The notes under the pieces: model-generated
Told to the model about the DNA's origin: nothing
The model's input: only the letters and a program-made list of their open reading frames with translations
The model's database searches: none
Position numbers and translations under genes: made by a program
DNA from: Microthrixaceae bacterium
GTDB taxonomy: Bacteria; Actinomycetota; Acidimicrobiia; Acidimicrobiales; Acidimicrobilacustridaceae
Assembly: GCA_947449015.1 (NCBI GenBank)
Contig: CANFQA010000005.1
Span: 1-64,000, forward strand
Length of the DNA: 64,000 bases
Direction of reading: 5' to 3'
Part shown: positions 43,858 through 52,975 of the stretch, piece by piece
Position numbering within the stretch: the stretch's first letter is position 1
Layout of the letters: each line of letters opens with the position of its first letter

Positions 43858-44583
43858 ATGTGCGAACGTTTTGTCAGTACGACGCCTGCGGCAACGCTTG
43901 CCAAATTCTTCGATGCTGAGCTGCCCGAGCAGAGCCTTCCTCCCGATCACAATGTTGCGCCGACCCGCGATGTGTACGTCGTTGGGCAGGGGAGTGCCGG
44001 CCGGCGCATCCGGGTGATGCATTGGGGTTTAGTTCCGCCATGGGCAACCGATGTGACCGGGGCCAGTCGCCTCATTAACGCTCGCTCTGAGACAGTTGCC
44101 GAGAAGCCGTCGTTTCGCTCTGCCTTTCGCCGTCGGCGCTGCATCATTCCCGTCGACGGCTTTTATGAATGGACAACCGTCCCGGGAGAACGACGCAAGC
44201 AGCCGATGTATATCCAGTCCGTCGATGGCCTCCCGTTGGCCTTCGCCGGTCTCCATGAATTTTGGCGACCACCAGGAGCGAGCGAGCAGGACGCAGGCCT
44301 ATTTTCGTGTTGCATCATCACCTGCGCGGCGAATGAATTCATCAGTTCAATCCACGACCGGATGCCAGTGATTCTTGCCCGCGACTCATGGGATGCTTGG
44401 CTTGACCCGAACGCTCAATCCGGTGATCTCAGTTCCCTGCTCGTTCCCATGGAACTGGGACTGCTCAGGATGCATCCAGTCAGCACTGAAGTGAATTCAG
44501 CACGGAACAACGGTCAACACTTAACAGACGAGATCGAACCAACTGCACTCGGTGAGATTCCCGGACAGGGAAGGCTGCTTTAG
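43858..44583 (+). CDS. SRAP-domain protein (HMCES/YedK family)
   Basis: 241 aa from ATG 43858, chosen because the catalytic Cys must be residue 2 ('MCERFVSTTPAATLAKFF'). 'ASRLINARSETVAEKPSFR' carries the Asn/Glu pocket and 'IIPVDGFYEWTTVPGERRKQ' the second acidic residue; 'STIHDRMPVIL' is present as 'SSIHDRMPVILARDSW'. SRAP proteins crosslink to abasic sites in single-stranded DNA and protect them during replication. Its last bases overlap the end of the HIT gene on the other strand by four. Confidence 0.93.
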   Translation: MCERFVSTTPAATLAKFFDAELPEQSLPPDHNVAPTRDVYVVGQGSAGRRIRVMHWGLVPPWATDVTGASRLINARSETVAEKPSFRSAFRRRRCIIPVDGFYEWTTVPGERRKQPMYIQSVDGLPLAFAGLHEFWRPPGASEQDAGLFSCCIITCAANEFISSIHDRMPVILARDSWDAWLDPNAQSGDLSSLLVPMELGLLRMHPVSTEVNSARNNGQHLTDEIEPTALGEIPGQGRLL

Positions 44584-44990
44584 TTCGACCCGTGAGTTCC
44601 GAGGGCGTCACGCAGCCGCTGTGCCACATCGTCGAGAACATCTCCCGCCACGGAAGCATCTGCGCGGCCAAAGTCGATATCAGATTCAGAGCGAATCGGC
44701 AGGACATGGAGATGGGTGTGGGGAACTTCCAGCCCGGCAATGATGAGTGCGATTCGTGCGGTTCCGAACGCCTCTTGTTGCGCGACTCCGATGAGGCGGG
44801 CCACCTGGCTGAGGTGGGCGATTGTCTCCGGGTCGAGATCTATCCAGTGATCAACCTCGGCGCGCGGGACCACGAGCGTATGGCCCTCGGTGACAGGAGC
44901 AATCGTGAGGAACGCAACGCAGATGTCGTCTCGGTAGACGAAGCGCCCCGGAAGCTCACCGTCAATAATTTTGGAGAAGATCGTGCTCAT
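44580..44990 (-). CDS. HIT-family nucleotide-binding hydrolase
   Basis: 136 aa from ATG 44990; an extended start at 45014 would overlap the divergent gene. The histidine triad is 'VPHTHLHVLP'. The N-terminus 'STIFSKIIDGELPGRFVYRD' and 'VTEGHTLVVPRAEVDHWIDL' are typical of HinT/HIT proteins, which hydrolyse AMP-linked substrates. The triad is intact. It is divergent from the CDP-alcohol phosphotransferase. Confidence 0.93.
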   Translation of the reverse strand: MSTIFSKIIDGELPGRFVYRDDICVAFLTIAPVTEGHTLVVPRAEVDHWIDLDPETIAHLSQVARLIGVAQQEAFGTARIALIIAGLEVPHTHLHVLPIRSESDIDFGRADASVAGDVLDDVAQRLRDALGTHGSN

Positions 44991-45007
44991 CGGGTTCAGA
45001 TCGTAGA

Positions 45008-45652
45008 GTGCCATTCGTGGACATGTCGCCCAGCCACCCCGAACACCCCATCGAAGCGCCCGGACTCGACGTTCTCGACTCGCGTATTCTCACAGTCCCC
45101 AACCTCATCACCGCCGTTCGCCTCGCGTGTCTGCCGATCTTCGTCTGGCTGCTCCTCGTTGAGCACAACAGAGCTGCCGCTTCGGTGCTGCTCGGAGCCA
45201 TCGGGGCAACTGACTGGGTTGACGGCTACATCGCACGGCGCTTCAACCAGACTTCAACGCTCGGCAAGATCCTCGATCCAGTCGCTGATCGACTCCTGTT
45301 CTTCACGGCACTCATTGCCATCCTCATTGATGGCTGCGCACCGGCCTGGGTGTGCTGGGCGGTTTTGGCCCGAGAGGTCGTCATCTCGGTTGCCACCCTC
45401 GTGCTTGCCGCCCTGGGTGCTCGTCGTATTGATGTCACCAGAGCCGGTAAAACCGGGACGTTCTTTTTGATGTTCGCATTCCCCGCCTTCGTCGCCGGTG
45501 CCAGCACCTTCTGGTGGGCACCTCTTGCGAATGATCTGGCCTGGTTGTTCCTCGTACCCGGCCTGCTGTGTTCCTATTGGGCAGCAGTGATGTACGTCCC
45601 CATCGGTCGACGAGCCCTGCAGGAAGGCCGAAGTGGGCGAACAGGGCGCTGA
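45008..45652 (+). CDS. pgsA: CDP-alcohol phosphatidyltransferase (PgsA-like)
   Basis: 214 aa from GTG 45008; ATG 45023 is an equally possible start. The catalytic pattern D-G-x2-A-R-x8-G-x3-D-x3-D is seen in 'ATDWVDGYIARRF' plus 'GKILDPVADRL'. There are four to five membrane helices. 'NLITAVRLACLPIFVWLL' is the normal opening. Phosphatidylglycerophosphate synthesis is most likely because phosphatidylglycerol would be the MprF substrate, but other CDP-alcohol products cannot be excluded. Confidence 0.87.
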   Translation: MPFVDMSPSHPEHPIEAPGLDVLDSRILTVPNLITAVRLACLPIFVWLLLVEHNRAAASVLLGAIGATDWVDGYIARRFNQTSTLGKILDPVADRLLFFTALIAILIDGCAPAWVCWAVLAREVVISVATLVLAALGARRIDVTRAGKTGTFFLMFAFPAFVAGASTFWWAPLANDLAWLFLVPGLLCSYWAAVMYVPIGRRALQEGRSGRTGR

Positions 45653-45710
45653 GAACCCCTCCCGGACGCTCTCTGTGGCTCGCATCGGGTGATCGGGTAG
45701 CGTTCGCAAC

Positions 45711-46094
45711 ATGCAGCTGCCTGATGATCTCCGCTACTCGACCGACCATGAATGGGTTCGACTCGAGGACGGTCGATTCCGCCTCGGGATCACCGATTAC
45801 GCCCAAGACGCCCTCGGCGATGTTGTGTTCGTGGAGATCCCCGAAGTTGGATCCGAGTTCACCGCTTCGGCCAAGGTGAGCGAAGTTGAGTCAACCAAGT
45901 CCGTGTCAGATATCTATGCGCCTGTGGCGGGACGTGTTGTCGAAGTCAATGCGGAACTTGCGGATGCTCCTGAGCGGCTCAACGATGATCCGTACGGTGA
46001 TGGGTGGATCTGCATCATTGAGCCTACGAACCCGTCTGATCTCGACTCGTTGCTCGATGTCGATTCATATCGGCGGTTGATCGAGGGTACGTGA
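45711..46094 (+). CDS. gcvH: Glycine cleavage system H protein
   Basis: 127 aa, standard length. The lipoyl-lysine lies in 'VSEVESTKSVSDIYAPVAG', and 'YSTDHEWVRLEDGRFRLGIT' is the N-terminal signature. It shuttles the aminomethyl group between GcvP and GcvT. It is the first gene of the gcvH / FHA / MerR / DUF151 / MerR / gcvT series, the same order as Mycobacterium tuberculosis Rv1826-Rv1830. The stop overlaps the FHA gene. Confidence 0.96.
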   Translation: MQLPDDLRYSTDHEWVRLEDGRFRLGITDYAQDALGDVVFVEIPEVGSEFTASAKVSEVESTKSVSDIYAPVAGRVVEVNAELADAPERLNDDPYGDGWICIIEPTNPSDLDSLLDVDSYRRLIEGT

Positions 46095-46591
46095 TGTCTG
46101 GGTCCGGTGAGGTTTTCTGCAACAACTGCGGTCACCGCAACTCACTCGGTTCGAGCTTCTGCTCGTCCTGCGGTGCGGTGCTTGAACGCGGCTCAACGGA
46201 GCACACGACAATCACCTTTCACCCGGTGACGCCTGTAGATCCGAACGAGCTCGATGTGTCCGCGCTCACCGACAACGTTGCCCCTGTTGCTGTGCTCGTG
46301 GTGCGTCAGGGTCCGAAAGCCGGCAGTCGGTATGCGATTGATTCGCCGTCGACAACTGTTGGACGCCACCCTGAGTCCGAGATCTTTCTCGATGACATCA
46401 CGGTCTCGCGTCGCCACGCCCAGATTGTCCGAGAGGGCAACAGGTTCGAGGTTGTGGACACCGGTTCGCTCAATGGCACCTATGTCAATCGGGAACGGAT
46501 TGAAAAGGTTGCACTGACAAGCGGCGATGAGATCCAAATCGGAAAGTTCAAGCTGGTGTTTGTGCAAGGGGAGGGGTGGGTGGCCCCGTGA
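46091..46591 (+). CDS. GarA-like FHA-domain protein with zinc ribbon
   Basis: 166 aa from GTG 46091 (GTGA overlap); ATG 46094 is the alternative. An N-terminal zinc ribbon 'VFCNNCGHRNSLGSSFCSSC' precedes an FHA domain (about 75-160) with phosphothreonine-binding residues in 'TTVGRHPESEIFLDDITVSR', 'RHAQIV' and 'DTGSLNGTYVNRERI'. GarA in mycobacteria is phosphorylated by Ser/Thr kinases and regulates glutamate and 2-oxoglutarate enzymes. GarA has an N-terminal phospho-TxT motif; 'EHTTITFHP' here may play that part. The extra zinc ribbon is not in mycobacterial GarA. Confidence 0.86.
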   Translation: MMSGSGEVFCNNCGHRNSLGSSFCSSCGAVLERGSTEHTTITFHPVTPVDPNELDVSALTDNVAPVAVLVVRQGPKAGSRYAIDSPSTTVGRHPESEIFLDDITVSRRHAQIVREGNRFEVVDTGSLNGTYVNRERIEKVALTSGDEIQIGKFKLVFVQGEGWVAP

Positions 46592-47484
46592 ACGGGGACC
46601 AGAGCCACCTGTCCATTGGTGAAGTTCTCGTGCTTCTGCAGGAGGACTTCCCGGACGTCACGATCTCGAAGATTCGTTTTCTAGAGGCACAGGGCCTACT
46701 TGACCCAGAGCGCACTCCGTCTGGCTACCGCAAGTTCCACGATGCCGATATCGAGCGCATTCGTTGGATCCTGTTGCAACAGCGCGACCACTTTCTGCCC
46801 CTCAAAGTCATCAAGGAACGACTCGCCTCTGGTGACCTCTCGTCTGACGTGCCTGAAGGCGTGCTCCCATTAGGCCGACGACATGGGGACGATTCTCCAG
46901 CCGTCACTCATCCTGCGGCGCACGAAGTCAGCCCAGCCGGTCGCGCACACGTTGTCGCCCAACTGATGGAAGCTCCTGAAGGAGTCAGCCACCGCAATCT
47001 CGAACTGATCGCCGAGGAGGACGAGCGTGGCCGCCATCCGGCAGTACATGTTGTCGGTGATCCAAGCCCGGAGTCTCCCCAAGCGGTTGGTCGGTCCTCT
47101 GGGGCACACTTCTCCCTCGAAGATCTCGCACGAGAAAGTGGACTCTCGATCCGGGAACTTGGCGATCTCGAGCGGTTCGGCCTCATCAGCACTCGGTCTC
47201 TAGGGCAGGTCACCTACTACGACGACGAAGCGCTTGTTGTGGCCCGACTCGCTGCAGGGTTTCACCGCCACGGCATCGAAACGCGTCATCTCAGGATGTT
47301 CAAGGTTGGCGCCGAGCGCGAGGCAGCATTATTCGAACAGCTCATCACGCCGCTACTACGAAAGCGCACCGCGGAGGCACGGGAACAGGCGGTGGGCATC
47401 CTTGAGGATCTCGCCGAGCTCGCCGACGACCTTCGAGCTTCGATGGTTCGAACAGTGCTGCGTGAGTACCTCGGCACGTCCTGA
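46588..47484 (+). CDS. MerR-family regulator, Rv1828 type
   Basis: 298 aa from GTG 46588 (GTGA overlap with the FHA gene). The N-terminal MerR winged helix is 'SIGEVLVLLQEDFPDVTISK' followed by 'IRFLEAQGLLDPERTPSGYR'. A second, MerR-like domain follows at about 175-245 ('GLSIRELGDLERFGLISTRS'), a feature of the Rv1828-type double-domain proteins. Its target is unknown. It lies between garA-like and DUF151 genes, as in mycobacteria. Confidence 0.86.
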   Translation: MNGDQSHLSIGEVLVLLQEDFPDVTISKIRFLEAQGLLDPERTPSGYRKFHDADIERIRWILLQQRDHFLPLKVIKERLASGDLSSDVPEGVLPLGRRHGDDSPAVTHPAAHEVSPAGRAHVVAQLMEAPEGVSHRNLELIAEEDERGRHPAVHVVGDPSPESPQAVGRSSGAHFSLEDLARESGLSIRELGDLERFGLISTRSLGQVTYYDDEALVVARLAAGFHRHGIETRHLRMFKVGAEREAALFEQLITPLLRKRTAEAREQAVGILEDLAELADDLRASMVRTVLREYLGTS

Positions 47485-47537
47485 CCCAGCGGTGGGCGTC
47501 CTTCTCAGCCGCCGATAGGGTGGGGGAGATGGTTGAG

Positions 47538-48038
47538 ATGGAAGTGCTCTCGGTGCAGCTGGACAGTTCGGTGAACTCACCGGTGGTGGTTCTGCGCGAA
47601 CTTGCGGGCGAATCTCGACTTCTTCCAATTCTCATCGGGCAGCCCGAGGCCCTCGCGATCAACTGGGCACTTGACGGCACACCGACGCCGCGCCCAATGA
47701 CTCACGACCTCCTGCAAGACGTTATTGAGGATCTTGGAGCGCATCTTCAGCGCATCGTCATCACTCATGTGCACCAGGGAGTCTTTTACGCCGATCTCGT
47801 CATAAGTACCGAGTCGGGAGAGCGCATCGTTTCAGGGCGACCTTCGGACGCCATCGCGTTGGCAGTCAGAGTGCGCTGTTCGATCCACGTTGCCGACGAT
47901 GTCTTAGAGGTCGCTGGAGTGCATCCAGACGAGACCCCTCAATCTCACGAAGAGGTCGAGGGTGGCGAGGACGTCGTCGAACAGTTCCGAGAGTTCATCG
48001 ACTCGATCAACCCGGACGACTTCAATCCCGCTGGCTGA
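47538..48038 (+). CDS. DUF151 bifunctional nuclease-domain protein
   Basis: 166 aa from ATG 47538, nine bases after GGGGGAG; the ATG at 47529 lies directly against that Shine-Dalgarno. The DUF151 (BFN) fold shows 'SPVVVLRELAGESRLLPILI', 'PRPMTHDLLQDVIEDLGAHL' and 'SGRPSDAIALAVRVRCSIHV'. The family was named from a plant protein with nuclease activity; the bacterial role is uncertain. A poorly conserved acidic tail ends the protein. Confidence 0.88.
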   Translation: MEVLSVQLDSSVNSPVVVLRELAGESRLLPILIGQPEALAINWALDGTPTPRPMTHDLLQDVIEDLGAHLQRIVITHVHQGVFYADLVISTESGERIVSGRPSDAIALAVRVRCSIHVADDVLEVAGVHPDETPQSHEEVEGGEDVVEQFREFIDSINPDDFNPAG

Positions 48039-48164
48039 ACGCCATCGGGGGCACTGTTGACCCCCTCGAACCGAGATCAGTACAGTTCTACCTCCAGCGC
48101 GGCCTCAGGCCGGTTGGCCGCAAGTCAGCCGACGCTGTCGAATTTCCGGTCGAAGGGTAACTGC

Positions 48165-48635
48165 ATGACCTCACGTGAGAGTTCAGGGTTCAGTGGCGCA
48201 CGCGCTGCAGAGATCGTCGGAATCACGTACCGGCAACTCGATTATTGGGCCCGCACCGATCTGGTGCGACCCACCCTTTCCGACGCGACCGGAAGCGGGA
48301 GCCGTCGTCGCTACTCGTATACCGATCTGCTCGAACTCCGCGTGATTAAGAGTCTGCTCGACGCAGGCATCCGTCTTGAAAGCGTGCGCGAGGTTTTCAC
48401 CTACTTGCGTGACGATCTCGGTTCCGATGTTTCCTCTGCGAGTCTCGTAATCCAAGGTTCGTCATCTGTCCTGATTCGATCCGACGGAGAACTCATCGAT
48501 CTGGTCAAGCGCGGGCAGGGCGTTCTGAATATTCTCCCGCTTGCCGGAGTGCGCGAGGAGATGGATGCACGGATTCGAGATCTTCGTCCTGCTGGTCCAA
48601 CCATGAACCCGGTTGATCTTGCAGTTGGTGAGTAA
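48165..48635 (+). CDS. Second MerR-family regulator, Rv1830 type
   Basis: 156 aa from ATG 48165, nine bases after AAGGG. A MerR helix-turn-helix is seen in 'AAEIVGITYRQLDYWARTDL', 'VRPT' and 'GSRRRYSYTDLLELRVIKSL'. The C-terminal half has 'LVIQGSSSVLIRSDGELIDL', which is shared with Rv1830-like proteins. In mycobacteria Rv1830 is linked to cell-cycle timing and replication. It precedes gcvT by 61 bases. The 126 bases upstream contain no gene. Confidence 0.84.
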   Translation: MTSRESSGFSGARAAEIVGITYRQLDYWARTDLVRPTLSDATGSGSRRRYSYTDLLELRVIKSLLDAGIRLESVREVFTYLRDDLGSDVSSASLVIQGSSSVLIRSDGELIDLVKRGQGVLNILPLAGVREEMDARIRDLRPAGPTMNPVDLAVGE

Positions 48636-48696
48636 TCCAGTTCACTGCTTCGTGAATCTAACGGCGTGAACTATCTGTCATGACTAGGGTCACACC

Positions 48697-49773
48697 GTGA
48701 CAGATCGACGATCACCCCTGGACGAAGTTCATCGTCTTGCAGGGGCAAAGATGGTGCCGTTCGGCGGATGGGAAATGCCCGTGTCCTATCCCGGCGGCAC
48801 ATTGGAGGAACATCGGGCCTGTCGTCATGACGCAGTGATGTTCGATGTCTCCCATCTGGGCACGGTTCGGGTCACCGGTCCAGGAGCGTTCGCTGTGCTC
48901 CAGAGAACCCTGACCAATGACCTCACGAAGATCGGGCCCGGGCGAGCGCAGTACACCCATTTGCTCGCCGAGGACGGCTCGGTGCTTGATGACATCATCG
49001 TGTGGTGGATCGATACAGAGCATTTTGATGTCATGCCGAATGCATCCAACACCGACCGGATCACTGGTGTTATTGCAACATCGGCCCAGGTCTCCGATGT
49101 TGGAGCTGTGGACGCTGTGGATGTCACCGCCGAGCGCGCCATCATTGCGGTGCAAGGACCTTTTGCGCGCGAGCGCGTCGCTGGGGTGGTCTCCGGGGCA
49201 GACCGAGTCGGTCGGTTCCGAGTTGAAACACTCGACTGGGACGGCGTCTCTGTAACCGTCGCCGGCACGGGATACACCGGCGAGGACGGCGTGGAAATTG
49301 CTGTGCCCGCAACCCGCTGCGTGGAACTCTGGAACGAGTTGGCATCCAACGCAATCCACCCTGCTGGACTCGGCGCCCGTGACACGCTTCGGCTCGAGGC
49401 CGGTCTGCCACTGCACGGCCATGAACTGGGGGAGGGGATTACCCCCCTGCAGGCTGATCTTGGCTGGGTAGTTTCCTGGACCAAAGGCGATTTCCCAGGT
49501 CGTGACTCACTCATTGCCGAGCGTGAGCGCGGCGTGAGCCGCCTGCTGAGAGGACTCGCTGTTGAAGGCCGGCGTCCTGCCCGTGATGGAGCAGTTGTTC
49601 TGCTTGATGGTTCGCCGATCGGCACCGTCACAAGCGGGAATTTTTCCCCGGAACTCGGGCACGCGATTGCTTTGGCCCTCGTGTATCCGAAAATTCCGGT
49701 CGGAACTCAGGTGGAGTTGGATGTGCGCGGTTCTCGACTCGATGCACGTGTGGTCGATCTTCCGTTCGTCTGA
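48697..49773 (+). CDS. gcvT: Aminomethyltransferase (glycine cleavage T protein)
   Basis: 358 aa from GTG 48697. It releases ammonia and transfers the one-carbon unit to tetrahydrofolate. Motifs: 'GAKMVPFGGWEMPVSYPGG', 'FDVSHLGTVRVTGPGA' and 'TGYTGEDGVEIAVPATRCV'; the family Asp in 'FNVSHM' position is Asp within 'MFDVSHL'. It converges on gcvP, 12 bases between stops, so all three gcv genes are within 7 kb, on two strands. Confidence 0.95.
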   Translation: MTDRRSPLDEVHRLAGAKMVPFGGWEMPVSYPGGTLEEHRACRHDAVMFDVSHLGTVRVTGPGAFAVLQRTLTNDLTKIGPGRAQYTHLLAEDGSVLDDIIVWWIDTEHFDVMPNASNTDRITGVIATSAQVSDVGAVDAVDVTAERAIIAVQGPFARERVAGVVSGADRVGRFRVETLDWDGVSVTVAGTGYTGEDGVEIAVPATRCVELWNELASNAIHPAGLGARDTLRLEAGLPLHGHELGEGITPLQADLGWVVSWTKGDFPGRDSLIAERERGVSRLLRGLAVEGRRPARDGAVVLLDGSPIGTVTSGNFSPELGHAIALALVYPKIPVGTQVELDVRGSRLDARVVDLPFV

Positions 49774-49785
49774 TTGTCCTGCTGT

Positions 49786-52674
49786 CTAGGAAGATGCCGC
49801 GAATGCTTCGACCGGAGGACAGGAGCACATCACGTTGCGATCGCCATACGCTCCGTCAATTCTGCTGACCGGTGGCCAGTACTTCGAGCGATTCGGGCCG
49901 AACGGCCACGCTGCGATATCGCGAGAATAGGGATGGCTCCAATCATCTGTTGCGACGTCGGTTGCCGTGTGCGGTGCATTGTGAAGCGGGTTGTCCTCAG
50001 CGGGCCAGACTCCGGTTGACACCATGTCGATTTCCGCTCGTATGGCAAGCATGGCCTCGCAGAAACGATCGAGCTCTTCGAGGCTCTCACTCTCGGTGCT
50101 CTCCACCATGAGTGTGCCCGCCACTGGGAAGGACATGGTTGGGGCGTGAAATCCGTAGTCCATCAGTCGCTTCGCAACATCGTCCACGGTGACACCTGTA
50201 TCACGAGTGATCGGCCTGAGGTCCAGGATGCATTCGTGGGCGACCAAGTCACTGCGGCCGGTGTACAGAATTGGATACGCATCGCTCAGCCGTTTTGCGA
50301 TGTAGTTGGCATTCAAGATCGCAACAGAGGTGGCCCGCCGTAAACCGTCGGGGCCCATCATGGCGATGTAGGCCCATGGGATCGGGAGGATTCCCGCCGA
50401 TCCGAATGGCGCCGACGACACCGGCCCGACGATCGGGCCGAGACCGTCATCCGAACGACGGACAGGTCCTGAGGTGGCGATGATTGGATGGGTGGGAAGG
50501 AACGGTGCCAGATGTGACCGCACCGCAACAGGACCCACACCGGGGCCACCGCCACCGTGCGGGATGCAGAACGTCTTGTGGAGGTTGAGATGGCTGACGT
50601 CAGCTCCGAAGCGGCCGGGACGAGCGACCCCGACAAGCGCATTGAGGTTGGCTCCATCGAGATACACCTGTCCACCCGCTGCGTGGACTGCATCGCAGAT
50701 CTCTCCGATTGCCTCCTCGAAAACTCCATGAGTCGAGGGATAGGTGATCATGAGCGCTGCCAGTTGGTCGCGGTGTTCCTCGATGCGCCGCTGAAGGTCA
50801 TCAAGATCAACGTTTCCGTTGCCGTCACAGCCGACGACAACAACTTCCATGCCGACCATGGCAGCACTAGCGGCATTGGTGCCGTGAGCAGAGGCAGGAA
50901 TGAGGCAGACCTTTCGGTGCTCGGCTCCGGTGCTGCGATGCCAGGCTCGAATTGCGAGAAGTCCGGCGAATTCTCCCTGCGATCCAGCATTGGGCTGGAG
51001 CGAGACTGCGTCGTATCCGGTGATCTCGGCCAACCACATTTCAAGATCGGCGATCAGGCGCCGGTAACCCTCAGAGTCGCTGGGCGATGTGAATGGATGC
51101 ATCTCGGCGAATCCGGGCCAAGTGATTGGTTCCATCTCGGCAGCAGCATTGAGCTTCATGGTGCACGAGCCAAGCGGAATCATCGTGCGATCCAGGGCGA
51201 GATCGAGATCAGCAAGTCGACGCAGATAGCGGACCATGTCGGTCTCACTGCGATAGCGGGTGAATTGTGGATGATCGAGGAATGCCGAAGTGCGTTGCAT
51301 GGAGTCAGGGACGCCGTTGGAATCCGGGTTCGGATCCACGGTTGTTTCGGACGCACCGAATGCGGCAAGGACACGTTCGATGTGTTCGATGGTTGTTGTC
51401 TCGTCCAGCGTGATGCACACATGTGATGCATCGCTCTCGAACAGATCGATACCCAGCTCGCGGGCTCGGGCAACGACAGAAGCGGCTCGGTTGGGAACCT
51501 GGGCAGTGAGAGTGTCAAAGAATTCTTCGTGCTCAATCTCGATACCGCTTGTCCGAAGCGCTTCAGCGAGCGCTGAACTCAAGGATGCAACGCGACGGGC
51601 AATGGCACGGAGACCGTCGGGCCCATGCCAACATGCATACAACGCCGCCATGACCGCAAGAAGAACCTGTGCAGTGCAGATATTGGAGGTCGCCTTCTCC
51701 CGACGGATGTGCTGCTCACGTGTTTGGAGTGTGAGCCGATGTGCAGGCCGCCCAGCAGCATCGATTGAGACGCCCACCAGGCGTCCGGGCAGAACGCGGC
51801 GATGAGCATCTCTGGTTGCGAGGAATCCAGCACTTGGACCGCCGAATCCGAGAGGGACGCCGAAACGCTGGGAGGATCCAACAACAACGTCGGCTCCCAA
51901 TTCGCCTGGCGGAGTGATGAGTGTGCATGCCAGCAGGTCGGTGGCGACAACAGCGAGCGCTCCCGAGGCATGAGCAGACTCAATCATGGGGGAGAGGTCG
52001 CGTAGTTGTCCGCCCGATCCGGGATGGGAGAACAGAACGCCGAAAGTTCCCTCAGGTAGCGCAAGAAGATCTGACGTGATGTGGAGACGAATGTCGAGCG
52101 GTTCGGCTCGAGTGGCAAGCACCCCAAGGGTTTGGGGGTGAGTGTCGGCGTCGACGACGAAGACATCGCCTGCCTTGGGATTGGAGCGCAGCGCCAGTGT
52201 CATCGCCTCGGCCGCTGCGGTGGATTCATCAAGCATTGACGCATTTGCGATGTCCATGCCGGTCAAGTCGCACACCATGGTCTGGAACGCCAGCAGCAGT
52301 TCAAGACGGCCTTGGGAAATCTCGGGCTGGTATGGGGTGTACGCGGTGTACCAAGCGGGATTCTCCAACACGTTTCGCCGAAGTACAGCGGGCGTAATTG
52401 TGTTGAAGTACCCCTTGCCGATCATGGGGACGCGGCGTGTGTTCTGTTCAGCAAGCGCGGCGAGCGCCGTCAGCACTGTCGTCTCATCGGCGGCCGGTGG
52501 AAGCTCCAGCTCGCGTTCCTGACGGATCGACGGTGGAACGATTGCGTCAAGGAGTTCATCGAGGGATCCGATGCCGATCTCCTGAAGCATGAAACCAATC
52601 TCATGATCGTCGGGCCCGATATGACGGTCGACAAAACGATGCTGCGAATTCCCAGAAGCGGCTGCTGAAGTCAT
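49786..52674 (-). CDS. gcvP: Glycine dehydrogenase (decarboxylating), glycine cleavage P protein
   Basis: 962 aa single-chain form. The PLP lysine is in '[20 protein letters not shown]', with '[16 protein letters not shown]' and '[19 protein letters not shown]' also diagnostic. The N-terminal half shows '[18 protein letters not shown]' and '[17 protein letters not shown]'. It decarboxylates glycine and loads the remainder onto GcvH. A tandem glycine riboswitch precedes its start by 60 bases on the same strand, so transcription or translation is glycine dependent. Confidence 0.97.
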   Translation of the reverse strand: MTSAAASGNSQHRFVDRHIGPDDHEIGFMLQEIGIGSLDELLDAIVPPSIRQERELELPPAADETTVLTALAALAEQNTRRVPMIGKGYFNTITPAVLRRNVLENPAWYTAYTPYQPEISQGRLELLLAFQTMVCDLTGMDIANASMLDESTAAAEAMTLALRSNPKAGDVFVVDADTHPQTLGVLATRAEPLDIRLHITSDLLALPEGTFGVLFSHPGSGGQLRDLSPMIESAHASGALAVVATDLLACTLITPPGELGADVVVGSSQRFGVPLGFGGPSAGFLATRDAHRRVLPGRLVGVSIDAAGRPAHRLTLQTREQHIRREKATSNICTAQVLLAVMAALYACWHGPDGLRAIARRVASLSSALAEALRTSGIEIEHEEFFDTLTAQVPNRAASVVARARELGIDLFESDASHVCITLDETTTIEHIERVLAAFGASETTVDPNPDSNGVPDSMQRTSAFLDHPQFTRYRSETDMVRYLRRLADLDLALDRTMIPLGSCTMKLNAAAEMEPITWPGFAEMHPFTSPSDSEGYRRLIADLEMWLAEITGYDAVSLQPNAGSQGEFAGLLAIRAWHRSTGAEHRKVCLIPASAHGTNAASAAMVGMEVVVVGCDGNGNVDLDDLQRRIEEHRDQLAALMITYPSTHGVFEEAIGEICDAVHAAGGQVYLDGANLNALVGVARPGRFGADVSHLNLHKTFCIPHGGGGPGVGPVAVRSHLAPFLPTHPIIATSGPVRRSDDGLGPIVGPVSSAPFGSAGILPIPWAYIAMMGPDGLRRATSVAILNANYIAKRLSDAYPILYTGRSDLVAHECILDLRPITRDTGVTVDDVAKRLMDYGFHAPTMSFPVAGTLMVESTESESLEELDRFCEAMLAIRAEIDMVSTGVWPAEDNPLHNAPHTATDVATDDWSHPYSRDIAAWPFGPNRSKYWPPVSRIDGAYGDRNVMCSCPPVEAFAASS

Positions 52675-52734
52675 GGCGGTCTCCGATGAGTGCGGGTCGC
52701 GCGCCGATGTGGCGCGCTTCGGTCAATGACCCCG

Positions 52735-52945
52735 CTCTGTCGTGGGACCTGAGAGTTTCACCGGGAACTCCGACCTCGATGCTGTCGGACTGCAGTCTCG
52801 ATTTTCCCCGTCGGTGAGCCGACACCGGACGACAAGGTCCAAGTTCGGCTGCTCTCCAGAGTTGCCTACTTCTGCGGTACCTGTGCCTGAGAGTTTCCCG
52901 GGGGGTTGCTCCTTCGGCGCCGACTCGGGTCGATCTCTCCCGCAG
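52735..52945 (-). promoter_or_regulatory. Tandem glycine riboswitch (two aptamers)
   Basis: Reading the minus strand: aptamer 1 (52945-52872) is closed by CTGCGG/CCGCAG and has GGGAGAG, GCCGAAGGAGCAA and AAACTCTCAGGCA. Aptamer 2 (52861-52735) is closed by CAGAG/CTCTG and has GGAGAGCAG, CACCGACGGGG and AAACTCTCAGGT. The ten-base linker (52862-52871) separates them. It controls gcvP; the on/off sense (activation by glycine is usual) is inferred. This is the only content of the 300-base gap between gcvP and the aldolase. Confidence 0.92.
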
Positions 52946-52975
52946 AGGATTGCTGGCTTCAGTTGTGTTGTGAAC

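Noticed and set aside
44592-45470. 292-aa ORF antisense to HIT and across pgsA-like start
   Set aside because: Shadow of two well-supported genes; sequence is Arg/Ser-rich frame-shift product.
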